Assembly (NCBI GenBank): GCA_002421985.1
Contig: DISF01000056.1
Coordinates: 46,157 to 90,412 of the forward strand
Source of the DNA: Roseovarius sp. UBA6217
GTDB lineage: Bacteria; Pseudomonadota; Alphaproteobacteria; Rhodobacterales; Rhodobacteraceae
Direction: 5' to 3'
Length of the DNA stretch: 44,256 nt
Made by a program: the position numbers and the translations under genes. Below, in pieces: positions 34,301 through 42,040 of this stretch (the first letter of the stretch is position 1; each line of letters begins with the position of its first letter). The notes beneath the pieces were generated by a model, which searched no databases, was not told where the DNA came from, and saw only the letters and a program-made list of their open reading frames with translations.

Positions 34301-35674
34301 ATATTCCGCCACCAACTCATGCCGACTTGCGCGTTCAATCATTTCCGCTGCCAGATCGGCCTCGGGACCGCCCGCAGCCAGTTGTGCATAATAGGCTTGG
34401 ATATATTGCTGCAGCGCCGGATCGAAATAGATGTCGTATTCCCGCGCAATCTGGCGCTGCTGGCTGACATTCTCACCCGCAATCACCGTCAGATCACCAT
34501 CTGCCATCAGGAAGCCGGTGTTCGTGAGCGTGCCCGTGGTCACATCCACGCTCACGTTGTCGCCCGAGACCTCGCCCGCGATCACCACGAATTCTTCGCC
34601 GGTGATCGTGATATCCCCGGCTGTCTCGATCACCCGGCCATCATAAAGCGTGAAGGCCCGGCCATTAATCGTGACGTCCCCTCCTGCGGTGAGTTGCCCG
34701 TACTGGCGCAGTTCCGAGCCCGCAAGCGACACCGTTGTGTCGGCATCGATGTCCTTGTAGAAGAGATTACCCCCGGAGGAGGCGCTGAAAGAGCGGCTGT
34801 CTGCGGCCCCGTAAAGGTTGACCCCCTGTCCCGCTTCCGGGTTTCGGATCACCACATCTCCGCCTCTGATCGCAGCAGTTTCAGCGGCGTCAATGGCAAA
34901 GGGCGAGGTCTTCGCGATCGTGCTTGGAGCCGCCACGATGGGCGAGGCCGAAAGATCCGCGCCATTCAGACCCTGCACACGCTGCGCTCCGCCCGACACC
35001 AGAAGATCGTTGCCGGCCCCTTGGGCGGAGGTCACAACAGGCCCCGTCAGAATAACATGGCGGCCGATGATCCCGCCCTGCGCACCAGGCTGGAATCCGC
35101 TGGGTCCAATCGTCACCGTGCCCTTGGTCACCGCCAGATCGACACGCGACCCGCTCACCATCGGCTTGCCCGTGGTCAAGGTCGAGCTTGTGGTGTTCAG
35201 AAACGCACAGCCATTGCAGACGATCCCGTTCGGGTTGGCAACGATCACAGCCGCGTTCTTCCCGAAGACCTCCGTTTTGCCAGTCATTGTCGAAGGGCCG
35301 GTGCCCGTTACCTCGGTCACAATCGTGCTCGCAGGCCCCGAGACCATCAGGTTCGGGTTCGCGGTTACGTTCTGGCCGATAATACTCACGCCATTCGTGG
35401 TCGAGTTGTTCAGGATGAGACCGTTATTCCCAACATTGAACTCGGTGAACCTGTTGAGCGAGACCCCGCTCTGCGGCGTTTTGATATCGACCTGCGGCGT
35501 GCCGTTGCTGGACTGCAGGAAAGACGTCCCGGGTGCCGACGGATCCACGATGATGTTTTGCGCAAAGGACGCGGAGACCGAACTCACAACAATCGAGGCC
35601 GAGGACACAACCGTCACAAAGCCATGAAGAGCTTTGCCGACCCGCCGCGATGCGCGTTTGCTCAAACCAATCAT
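28391..35674 (-). CDS. CdiA/FHA-family two-partner-secretion toxin exoprotein
   Basis: This 2,427-aa secreted effector begins with an extended signal peptide (to about SASFAQ). The TPS domain (about 40-290) has VTEVTGTGP, VIVANPNGIVCNGCAFLNTT and STLTTGKP. FHA-type beta-helix repeats (LTAGRDI-like) run to about 820. A charged helical and Tyr/Cys-rich insertion (830-1180) follows, then more beta-helix to about 1620. A Gly/Ala-rich pretoxin region (FNSV-like, HGLAGCVAAEAQGADCAAGA) ends at LANNYL (about 1973), the counterpart of VENN. The last 455 residues contain a hydrophobic stretch (GGAIDLVFGGTEILGS) and a C-terminal toxin ending GAGQHLPGGGPEMVV. It is the fourth gene of the operon, 1 nt after the Sel1 gene, with a GAAGGA site. 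The toxin activity is unassigned. Confidence 0.9.
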   Translation of the reverse strand: MIGLSKRASRRVGKALHGFVTVVSSASIVVSSVSASFAQNIIVDPSAPGTSFLQSSNGTPQVDIKTPQSGVSLNRFTEFNVGNNGLILNNSTTNGVSIIGQNVTANPNLMVSGPASTIVTEVTGTGPSTMTGKTEVFGKNAAVIVANPNGIVCNGCAFLNTTSSTLTTGKPMVSGSRVDLAVTKGTVTIGPSGFQPGAQGGIIGRHVILTGPVVTSAQGAGNDLLVSGGAQRVQGLNGADLSASPIVAAPSTIAKTSPFAIDAAETAAIRGGDVVIRNPEAGQGVNLYGAADSRSFSASSGGNLFYKDIDADTTVSLAGSELRQYGQLTAGGDVTINGRAFTLYDGRVIETAGDITITGEEFVVIAGEVSGDNVSVDVTTGTLTNTGFLMADGDLTVIAGENVSQQRQIAREYDIYFDPALQQYIQAYYAQLAAGGPEADLAAEMIERASRHELVAEYIEKGATATGTTVTIRADGDITNEGGAIAATSDVRLTAGADILNTYLALRSRLDAEDGCSGENCGYRTDFHAGEILAGRDLILTAGRDIRNEASDIAAAEKLALTAGRDVIASLKSSSYTATGAVSPSTTLTDQETVLAPSRIMTLYGDLDIMAGRDLLLTGSLLSAGDDLTLDATDRVTLTSYTGVESDFRVAETRARVCKIGNFFCSWVNNKTVTADGTVLATATSNLVGDVIRVTAGQDLTLIGARLLAESDLSLTATGGAVLIDGADLPGDIAREGSKGPQLVELDAALAQSLFGPAGRTTTTATGEAYIAFLQENDLLTAVEALRRAGSGADIEGAARAVGVQSYVSLTDNSRLDTLRKEAEAGIAEIWSEAASEIAAHDADVAEFHDVFRSELAELEDRLGDTPSERQADLAVALREVTTDYTAAVAAVETTYRAALAASQAQYGALLTRTERRYRTEGYGLFRHLKYYYVTVPNPTYVNLKAAADARALADRTAALNRAASEKQVNTALVRASFTDTGIRDEIEALNTAFTTQLSSFGGQKTALVASLNGKLGEAMRRAGELLEQEAESDGLRGDAVARGSVVEGEKSLASALTNQAFPELSLTENVVTTAAGLIENRRDGDELRTRLVTKIRDVGEYRDVPSTRQEVRYTYTCSGWGKGQYCRNVRSYVTVPVSETRWVVTGTEEYQAEESYLDGTPSRRALISSNKAAQDAFLNATAWRFGSGGTQNTGSDIPWNQLLANGGDLTLTASTDLLIEDGSVRAEGLLNTTSLGNSALRSVDVTAGDLRLVAGGALGAEALYLETPGNASLFGATGVAITPRAWEYRVTDTKAPITGQLAAKNWGILAGQTLVSQELSQVVVEGDLDLNTLGNLTVGGTRVDVGNDLTMTASGDLRLTAPSSAIEYHVGGDRNGTDLWDVRAHKTDITAGGDVLARAGGLAFLEGTGIAAQGAIDLASGGDLILSAAQDVREYRYRTYSKNWFRTKSYQLSETRVTNDGADLVAGGDIDLESTGGDLTTAGARIESRGGDINISATDGNIYAGTFTDVNRREAISRKSTFFGLFSSNSSSLIDTRRATGTGALASANLSLVSGGNTTLIGARLAAGGDLNLNVGGDLNILAAIDSERREFFESKVGAILATTETERSNRETAILTSLSADGNINFSVGGQTYLTLYAKPGEASASVADLYPEELEALAGLVLLDQELLDEYFYDKTKALSPAFTMVLTIALTSGFGNLIGAGMKSSALATNTGQLTHLGKAVASMAASTTVGIANGTVSGELDLGQILRNAAISAGTSYLQNAVNLRAAGDTTGAASAQAAGNAANQAANALGNRTFNLLGGEAWGAGLTDPLLGFGKNLTVANVLEGAFDASIGATIQTTAYGGSFGDAFKGSFINSVVALGLADAQTGIGGIFEGGKNGGEGSLGHVLLHGLAGCVAAEAQGADCAAGAAGGIAGAIYAGTLQPNMSAADREGALNRAQLIGAFAGYLFSGGKAENVSVGAAVAQSGLANNYLTHDEIGLLQRELSDCAQSGDFAACRVRVLKDYIEISTAHEQEFAACTTDQCRADHLARIAVADGVFNDILFNLNTSDYEGLQLAALQYQGADQIDWTPSQVNAFNQRLRSETASTLCSGSVSSCDMSVRAELEAWGALSGEEQATLNGERVAILADLERQARAEIGRDVCSSGMSAGACSTAIDAEIERQRQNGNRIGGAIDLVFGGTEILGSVYLCGQSAGVACTTASLALAAHGTDTSIAGARALITGEGALPMGTQLLMRTGLSETQASLAYDLMVVGFELNAVRAIARQGDTALRQTHQAFWDRVEEARFRQEQMLANDTGYNVSPAAWDNYPTIGRDGTYLTDEAAITNILGPINSGGETVISAAQASQLELAMGLQRGSLSDGFKIRRVTEINAMSPRSPIVGNEYFLGAGQHLPGGGPEMVVNAIPTVDTQGVTTITSVVIR

Positions 35675-35675
35675 C

Positions 35676-36518
35676 TTACTGTCCTTCAGTCACTGAAGCT
35701 TGTTCATCAACAACGGGCTGCCAGGCCCGGGCGCGATCCTGCGCCAGAGCGATTTCTTCCGCACTCATACCTGCCTCGATCCCCGCCCGCGCAGCAGCCG
35801 CTTCAGAATGTCCAAGCGCTGCCGCCAGGTTGAGGTTCTTGTGCGCCTCAATCAAGTCAGGATCACCTGCAATGCCCGCAGCCTGCATCTGGCCCAGTGC
35901 AAAAAGCCCCGCCGCATCGCCACGCGCAGCCGAACGCTCAAGGAGAGCCAGGCCCGCGGCCACGTCACGCGCCACATACTTGCCTTCAATCAATTCGGCC
36001 GCCCGCGCATTCATGGCCGCCACGTGACCCTTCTCGGCCGCCTTGCCAAACCAGTCGTAGGCCTTGACCTCGTCCTTGCTTACACCCAGTCCCTGAAGCA
36101 GCACCGTGCCGCAGTTGAAAGCCCCGTTAGCATCGCCCTTCTCTGCGGAGGCGCAAACGAGGCGTGCACCTTCCGTGTAATCCTGCAACACCCCATTGCC
36201 CTGGATATGCAGAACGCCCAGCCGGTTCATCGCCGCGGCTGACCCTAGATCGCTCGCCGCCCGGTAAAGGCCGACGGCAGCAGTCAGATTGGCGCCTCCG
36301 CCGATGCCCAATTCCAGCATGCGCCCAAGATAGAAAGCCCCGTCTGCATTACCTTCATCAAATGCCCCTTGAAACGCCGCCACGGCGCCTTCAACGTCCT
36401 GCGCATTCAGTGCTGCCAGGCCGTCGCTCACATGCACGCCGTCTTCATGGGCCGAAAGCGGCAGGGCAAAGACAAAAAAAGCGCAAACTGCCAATAGAAT
36501 TGCCCTGGAAAGACACAT
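35676..36518 (-). CDS. Periplasmic Sel1-repeat protein
   Basis: This 280-aa protein has a signal peptide (CLSRAILLAVCAFFVFALPL, cleavage near SAHE). Five or six Sel1-like/TPR helical repeats follow, for example GNADGAFYLGRMLELGIGGG, SAAAMNRLGVLHIQGNGV and GHVAAMNARAAELIEGKYV. Sel1 proteins are scaffolds for protein contacts. The stop is 1 nt from the ATG of the CdiA-like gene, so expression is coupled and a role in stability, folding or secretion of that exoprotein is plausible. A 214-nt gap separates it from the transporter. The ATG at 36518 lacks a strong ribosome-binding site; TTG starts further upstream are alternatives. Confidence 0.85.
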   Translation of the reverse strand: MCLSRAILLAVCAFFVFALPLSAHEDGVHVSDGLAALNAQDVEGAVAAFQGAFDEGNADGAFYLGRMLELGIGGGANLTAAVGLYRAASDLGSAAAMNRLGVLHIQGNGVLQDYTEGARLVCASAEKGDANGAFNCGTVLLQGLGVSKDEVKAYDWFGKAAEKGHVAAMNARAAELIEGKYVARDVAAGLALLERSAARGDAAGLFALGQMQAAGIAGDPDLIEAHKNLNLAAALGHSEAAAARAGIEAGMSAEEIALAQDRARAWQPVVDEQASVTEGQ

Positions 36519-36732
36519 CGAACGGACCAAAGTCAAACCTCTCAACAACTCTTCTTCATCAAACCTAATAGCCGCAGATAACAAGCGCGTAATCTGACTG
36601 TCGAGTAGATTCTATTGAGGCGGACATACTTCTGACATCTGACACCGCATTTGGGCCTATTGCCGGGCCGTGTTCTGGAGACCCTTGCAAGCAACAAGAC
36701 GGTTTTCTGAGCAAGCAAGTTCCATCGCCCCC

Positions 36733-38433
36733 TCAAAACGCCTTCAGCGTCAGCCCAATCCAGGCCTGCACATCTCCGGCCTTCTGCCCGCCCGCATCCT
36801 TGAGGGGGATCGCCAGAGCGCCATTGAGCGTGGTCTTGCCAACCTGAGTGGAGAGGCCAAGCCCCACACTGAAGAGGTTCTGGTGCGCCCCGGTCGTCCG
36901 CGCATAAACATGCCCTGCATCGACGAAAGCAAAGCTGCGAATACCCCCTTGCGCTTCCCGAAACGGGTTTAGGCGGCTCTCGCCGAGGGGGTCGCCCAAC
37001 TTGCGCAGATCAAGCGGTGTAGACGGAAAGCTCAACTCGCTGCGCAGGTACACGCCACTGTCGCCGGCCACGCTGAACCCGGCATAGCCGCGCACGGAGT
37101 CCCAGCCACCGATGGAGAGCTGCTCATTGCCATAAAGTGGGCGATTGGCCATCTGCCCCACCAGCGACATTGAGAGCTGCCGCCCGCTCTCGAAGGGCCG
37201 GATATAGGTCAGGCGGGTTTCCAACTTGGCGAAATCAGCGCGCGGGTTCCCTGATGGCAGGCCCGCAGCCTCCCAGTCCGCGCCCAAAGCACGACTGCCG
37301 AAGGACAGGGATGTGTCGGCGGAGATCACCGCCTTTTCGAGCCGATGTTCCTGGCGCAGACCCAGCCTGACCGCAGAGCGCTGCTGGGGCGTCAGAGCGA
37401 CGATATTAATGTAACGTTCGTTCCAGTAGCTGGAAATCGTGCCATAGGCAAAATACTTGGACCGCGCATTGCGATAGAGCAGCCGCTCGGCTGTCAGATT
37501 GACGCTGGCGGTCTGGGTGAGGAGGTCAGAGGTGGCCGTGACCGGCGAAAGCTCCTCGGAATAGGACCCGTTCAGGGAGAACAGCCACTTGCGGTAAGGC
37601 ACCGAGACACCGAAGGCCAGCGCATTGGTATCGCGGGAGCCGGAATAGCTCAGCGTCCAGGCATCGTTGAGGCGCAAGAGATCGTCGGCCTCGAGCCCGA
37701 TGCTCACCTGTGTGCGTCCGGTTGCCTCACTGCCGCGGCTGTTGACCCCGATCGTGCCGCGAATGGTGTCGGTCTTCGTCTCGGAAAGGATGATTCGGCT
37801 GGTTCCGGGCGCTTCGCCAGCCGTGAGATTGGCGTTGACCTCCGACGAGCGCAGCCGGTTCATCTGCTCGAGCCCGTGTTCCAGATCGCGCAATTGGAAC
37901 ACCTCGCCCGGGCGTTGCGGCAGGGCGGATGTGATCTTGCGGGGTGGTCCGGGTCGGGCGTTGCCTGTCGCATCGACCTGCTGGTAGCCATAGGCTTCGA
38001 TACGGCCCTCAAGCACCTCGATGGTCAGGTGTCGGGTGCTTATGTCCTGTGCTGGCACATAGGCACGGGTGGTGATGTAGCCAGCATCGGCATAGAGCGC
38101 CGTGATGCGGGCCAAAAGGTTGGTGATACTTGCCTGCCCCAGACATTGGCCCGAAAAAGTCGAGATGATCGGGGCGATATCGCGCTCGCTGTAGATCGTG
38201 GCTCCTGTGACCGTGATTGCATCGACCGGAAAACATGGGCTCTCCACCACCGGGCCTTTGGCGTCCGGTGTGGTGACCTCCTGGCCTGCAGGGGTGCGGG
38301 CCAGCTCTTCCATCTGGCGCTGGCGGCGGGTTTCTTCGAGAAGACGTGCGCCCGGGTCGCCCTCCTGTGCAGCGGACGGCAGCGCCGATACCACAAGTGC
38401 GGCGACCAGCAGGGTATGTCGCAAGCGCCGCAT
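36733..38433 (-). CDS. FhaC/ShlB/CdiB-type two-partner-secretion transporter (TpsB)
   Basis: This 566-aa Omp85-superfamily outer-membrane transporter starts with a signal peptide (cleavage after LPSAAQ). A POTRA_2 domain (about 67-145: FPVDAITVTGATIYSERDI) and a second POTRA (SALPQRPGEVFQLRDLEHG) precede a 16-strand barrel with the conserved loop-6 motif VRGYAG (around residue 445) and a C-terminal Phe (LTLKAF). It exports exoproteins with TPS domains, here probably both the 2,427-aa and the 850-aa proteins. I chose ATG 38433, which overlaps the preceding stop as TGATG; a GTG at 38451 would add six residues. Folding needs the BAM complex, one part of which (BamB) is encoded at 12 kb. Confidence 0.93.
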   Translation of the reverse strand: MRRLRHTLLVAALVVSALPSAAQEGDPGARLLEETRRQRQMEELARTPAGQEVTTPDAKGPVVESPCFPVDAITVTGATIYSERDIAPIISTFSGQCLGQASITNLLARITALYADAGYITTRAYVPAQDISTRHLTIEVLEGRIEAYGYQQVDATGNARPGPPRKITSALPQRPGEVFQLRDLEHGLEQMNRLRSSEVNANLTAGEAPGTSRIILSETKTDTIRGTIGVNSRGSEATGRTQVSIGLEADDLLRLNDAWTLSYSGSRDTNALAFGVSVPYRKWLFSLNGSYSEELSPVTATSDLLTQTASVNLTAERLLYRNARSKYFAYGTISSYWNERYINIVALTPQQRSAVRLGLRQEHRLEKAVISADTSLSFGSRALGADWEAAGLPSGNPRADFAKLETRLTYIRPFESGRQLSMSLVGQMANRPLYGNEQLSIGGWDSVRGYAGFSVAGDSGVYLRSELSFPSTPLDLRKLGDPLGESRLNPFREAQGGIRSFAFVDAGHVYARTTGAHQNLFSVGLGLSTQVGKTTLNGALAIPLKDAGGQKAGDVQAWIGLTLKAF

Positions 38434-40991
38434 CAGTCGAAGACGTTCCACATCAGGCCGATGGGACGACGCTCAAAGAGCAGTGGTGGCGTGGGTGGAG
38501 CGGACTCAATTCGGGTGCCTGTGATCACCACATCGCCTGTCGCAAAAAGATCCGCCCCGCCAAGATCCGCGTCCCCGTCAATAGTGATATCCCCGCCCGT
38601 GCTTTGTAGGCTTCCAAAGCTGTAATCTCCCGAAAGATACCCCCGGCGCCCCTGGAACCAGCCGGTGAGGCCCGCCGGGTGTTCGATCAGTTGTGGCGAG
38701 AATGCTGGCACAAACTTCGTCGTCGGCGCTGTGATCGTGATGCCACTGGCCCCGCTCAGGGTTCCTGCAAGGCTGCTGACGCTCTCACCCGCCGTGATGG
38801 AGAGCGCCTGAGACGCCGTGATCGTGCCGCCAACAAAGCGCAAGGATGAGGTGCCAGAAGTGCGGCAAAACAACTTGCACGATTGCCGGAAATCCACCTG
38901 CCCGATCTGGCGGGCGTCGCTGGTGACGGCCCCGCTGGCCTGAAGCGTCACATTGGCGCCGGTAATATCCGCGCCCGTGCTGCGGATGTTTTGTGCCGCA
39001 AGCGACACATCCCCAATGCCCAGAATAAAGGATTGCTCTCCTGCGATGGCCTGATCACCAAAATCGGCAGAAACCTCTGTATTCCGGCTGCGCTTCAGAA
39101 AGAGCGATGAGGCGAAGCGGGATCCCTTGCTGCGTGTCACACTCAGGGGCGCGGCTTCTTCGGTGAAGAGGGTCTCGTTCAGGATGTCGCCACCCGCCCG
39201 AAGGGTGATGCCCGCGTTGGAGAAGAGCCGCCCCGTCTCGTTGCGCAGATCTCCGCCCGTCTCGATATGAAGGTCGTCGTCCTCACCAAAGGCCACGGCC
39301 AGTCGATTGACCGACAGGCTGCGGTTCAGCAGGTCCCCTGCCGCATAGATGGTCATGGCGCCGAGCGAGTCCGGATCGCCCGAGGTGGCGGTCTTGCCCT
39401 GAAGGAGGCTACCGTAGTTCAGGATATCCCCCGAATTCGCGCGCATCGTGAAGCCGCCTTCGGTCGCGATCAGTTCGGTGCGCGCCTCGTCCGGCCTTTG
39501 CGTGCCAAAGCGCAGCGCTGACCCTTCGAGGCGAATATCGCTCGCAGATGTCAGCACCGAGGCATCAAAGCTGAGCCCCGCATTGGAAAACACCCGCAGA
39601 TCGCCGCCGATCTCGCCGAAGGCGTCTGAGAAGGTCACAGGCCCGCCCGCGGTCACGCGCAGATCATCGGTGCTGGTCACGCCCAGGCCCTCAAGACGGA
39701 TCGCCCCATCAGCGATCAGCACGACGTTGCTGGCGTTTTGTGCATTGGGCAGATCGCCTGCGTCTGAGGTCAACTCAGCGCCGCGCTCTCCATCTTTGGA
39801 CGCGATAAGGTCGCCCGTGGCCGAAAGCGTCACCCCACCCGAGGAGGCCAGATTATCTGACGCCACGATCCGGCCTGCAAGGCGCGCCTGACCAAGGTCA
39901 ATGTCGCCTGACCGCGCTTCAATGGTGACGCCGCTTTCCGCGGAGGTGATCTCGGCACGTTTTGCTTCGCTCGAGGTCAGGGCGATGTTTCCGGCCGCGA
40001 CATTCACGGAGCCTTGGGCCGCGATCCTGCTGCCCGACAGTTCCAGCCTGCCCGAGGAGGTCAGCCGAAACCCACCCGCAACCGCGAGCTGATCGCCCGC
40101 AAAGCGCACTCCCGCCCCCTGGTCGGTGACCGTCACGTTGATCCGGCCCGCGGACACCGAGCCATTGCCGGTGATATCGACAATCACGGCATCGGTGGCC
40201 CCGGCGCCGCGGTTCGTCACCATTGCCCAAGGCAGTTGCCCGCTGCCATCCTGGCCAAACCCGCCGCGCAGCCGGTCAAAACTCACTGTGCTTTCGCCCG
40301 TGATCATGTTGAGATGCGCACCCGCCCCGGGCAGGTCGTAGCGCAGTGGACCGTCGATCTTGAGGGAGCGCGAGATCAGCGCCAGTTCTTCCATCGCGCC
40401 ACTGAGCCCCCCGGGGCCGATCTCGATGGCGCCAGTCGCCACGGATGTCGTGACCTGGTTCGTCGCGCTGCGGTCCAGGCTTCCGGTGCTGAGCGCGACA
40501 TTACCGGTGTTCTGGAAGCGCCCGCCATTGACAGCGATCCCATTGGGATTGGCGATGATCACGTCGGCCTTTGGACCGATCACTGTCAGTGGGCCTTCAA
40601 TGCGGGTGATATTGGTCGAGGTGACCTCGTTGACAATCGTACGCGCTTGGACGTTTGCATTGTCAAGATCGACCCCGGCGCTCGGCACCGAAAACGCCGA
40701 ATAGGTATTGTGGCTGATCGCGGCCGTGTCCGCGGGGGCGAGGTCCACGGTCACAAGACCTGCGGAGCCGATGGTAATGCCCGTCGCCGTGCCGCCATCG
40801 GGGATCACGGATTGGGCCAACAGAGCGGACGGCGCCGAGAGCGTGGTCAGAACACAGAGGGCCAGTACAGCGGGCTGGGGGCAAAGGCACGCTAAGGGCG
40901 CAACGGCAAACACCGGGCACACAAACGGGCGTTCCGACCCAGTCTCCGGCCCATCTCCATGCCCGCACTCGCAAATCCTGTGGTCACACAT
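38433..40991 (-). CDS. Second FHA-like TPS exoprotein, lacking a toxin domain
   Basis: This protein of about 852 aa has a signal peptide (ALCVLTTLSAPSALLAQ) and a TPS domain with VNEVTSTNITRIEG and VIIANPNGIAVNGGRFQNTG. A beta-helix of about 600 residues follows (ITLRAGGDI- and VTLSATGDLI-like repeats), ending at an ordinary C-terminus (RRPIGLMWNVFD) without pretoxin or toxin. A Cys pair CKLFC occurs late in the helix. It is the first gene of the operon and its stop overlaps the transporter start by 1 nt. Alternative starts exist (ATG 41021, or a GTG nearer the signal peptide). It may act as an adhesin or matrix protein, or as a partner that positions the CdiA-like protein. Confidence 0.88.
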   Translation of the reverse strand: MCDHRICECGHGDGPETGSERPFVCPVFAVAPLACLCPQPAVLALCVLTTLSAPSALLAQSVIPDGGTATGITIGSAGLVTVDLAPADTAAISHNTYSAFSVPSAGVDLDNANVQARTIVNEVTSTNITRIEGPLTVIGPKADVIIANPNGIAVNGGRFQNTGNVALSTGSLDRSATNQVTTSVATGAIEIGPGGLSGAMEELALISRSLKIDGPLRYDLPGAGAHLNMITGESTVSFDRLRGGFGQDGSGQLPWAMVTNRGAGATDAVIVDITGNGSVSAGRINVTVTDQGAGVRFAGDQLAVAGGFRLTSSGRLELSGSRIAAQGSVNVAAGNIALTSSEAKRAEITSAESGVTIEARSGDIDLGQARLAGRIVASDNLASSGGVTLSATGDLIASKDGERGAELTSDAGDLPNAQNASNVVLIADGAIRLEGLGVTSTDDLRVTAGGPVTFSDAFGEIGGDLRVFSNAGLSFDASVLTSASDIRLEGSALRFGTQRPDEARTELIATEGGFTMRANSGDILNYGSLLQGKTATSGDPDSLGAMTIYAAGDLLNRSLSVNRLAVAFGEDDDLHIETGGDLRNETGRLFSNAGITLRAGGDILNETLFTEEAAPLSVTRSKGSRFASSLFLKRSRNTEVSADFGDQAIAGEQSFILGIGDVSLAAQNIRSTGADITGANVTLQASGAVTSDARQIGQVDFRQSCKLFCRTSGTSSLRFVGGTITASQALSITAGESVSSLAGTLSGASGITITAPTTKFVPAFSPQLIEHPAGLTGWFQGRRGYLSGDYSFGSLQSTGGDITIDGDADLGGADLFATGDVVITGTRIESAPPTPPLLFERRPIGLMWNVFD

Positions 40992-41033
40992 GTCAAAACC
41001 CGTTACTTTTCGGCAAATCATCTCTTACACTTC

Positions 41034-41579
41034 ATGCGGGCAATCAAGGTGAAACATCTCACGCGCAAAACCTTGCAAACACCTGTGGCTTGTCTCGCAG
41101 CCGCGGCCTTGACGCTGAGCTTGGGGGCGACAGGGGGGCTCGCGCAAGAGGAGGGCCAGGCAACAGGCCCCAACACCGCCCTGTCACCACAGGTCTATGC
41201 CGACTGGCAGGTTGCCTGCGAGGCCGATCAACCCTGCCGCATGTCGCAAACCGTGGCGCAACCCGCAACCGCCCGCGCCATTCTGCAAGCGCGGGTTTAC
41301 AAGGGCGATGACCCGACACTGCTGATCAGCTTTCCGCTCGGCATTCTTCTGAGCCCAGGCTGGCGGTATCGCATCGACGAAGGTACAGAGGCCGTCCTGC
41401 CTTTTGAAATCTGCGACACGTCCGGGTGCCATGCGGGCGTGAAGCTGACGCCGAATGTTCTCGCCGCCATGAAGCGCGGCAATGAGATGCAGATCACCTT
41501 TTACGATGCGGCCCGCACGCCTGTCACACCTGCCCTCTCCCTGGCGGGGTTCACGAAAGCCTGGGAGGCCTTGCAATGA
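41034..41579 (+). CDS. IalB-family (invasion associated locus B) protein
   Basis: This protein of about 181 aa has a signal peptide (CLAAAALTLSLGATGGLAQ). Its mature domain carries the IalB pattern WQVACEADQPCRMSQ, a SFPLGILLSPGWRYRID strand pair and a CDTSGCHAGV motif; four Cys form the two expected disulfides. IalB proteins are periplasmic or outer-membrane associated and were named in Bartonella; in free-living alphaproteobacteria the role is undefined. It is divergent from the TPS operon, with only 42 bp between the chosen starts. The start is uncertain: no clear SD precedes ATG 41034, and ATG 40959 is also in frame. It overlaps the next gene by 4 nt. Confidence 0.85.
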   Translation: MRAIKVKHLTRKTLQTPVACLAAAALTLSLGATGGLAQEEGQATGPNTALSPQVYADWQVACEADQPCRMSQTVAQPATARAILQARVYKGDDPTLLISFPLGILLSPGWRYRIDEGTEAVLPFEICDTSGCHAGVKLTPNVLAAMKRGNEMQITFYDAARTPVTPALSLAGFTKAWEALQ

Positions 41580-42040
41580 TCATGAAACAGTCGACCACCC
41601 CTGGCAACCGCCGCCCGCACCGCGCTGCGGTCTTCGGGGGTCTTCTGTTCATCCTCGCCGCCTGCGAAAGCCCCGAACAAATCACCGCGCGACAAGAGCA
41701 GTTCAACGGCAGGTCGCTCGAAGAGGTGGTCGCCATCATCGGTCCACCGACTGAGCGGACGCGGAGCGAGGCAGTCTGGTCGTTCCGCGAAACCTATGTG
41801 TTCCATTCGCCCAACACCGTTCTGATCAACAACAAATTGGTGACCATCGGCACAACCCCTCATGAAGGCGTGCGCGCCTGCACCTATCGTGCAACGCTTG
41901 AGCGGGGGCGCGTCACCGCCAGCGCCTATCAGGGCAATGGCTGCGCGCGATATGCCCCTAGGCTCAGGACTCATAACCAAAACAGCACGGTAGCGGCGAG
42001 AGCGGTAGCAGAGAGAAAGACCTTCGGACATCTGTCGTAG
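41576..42040 (+). CDS. Small lipoprotein whose 3' end is replaced by an IS element
   Basis: This lipoprotein has the lipobox FILAAC (Cys30). The mature part (SLEEVVAIIGPPTERTRSE, VWSFRETYVFHSPN, then CTYRATL and GNGCARYAP) resembles small Rhodobacteraceae lipoproteins of the SmpA/BamE-like fold, with two Cys. After ARYAP the frame enters the IS left end and continues 22 codons to 42040. Joining the flanks across the IS restores the frame as APKRSR-stop, so the insertion removed only four residues and added a foreign tail; the product may still function. It is coupled to the IalB gene (ATGA). Confidence 0.85.
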   Translation: MIMKQSTTPGNRRPHRAAVFGGLLFILAACESPEQITARQEQFNGRSLEEVVAIIGPPTERTRSEAVWSFRETYVFHSPNTVLINNKLVTIGTTPHEGVRACTYRATLERGRVTASAYQGNGCARYAPRLRTHNQNSTVAARAVAERKTFGHLS

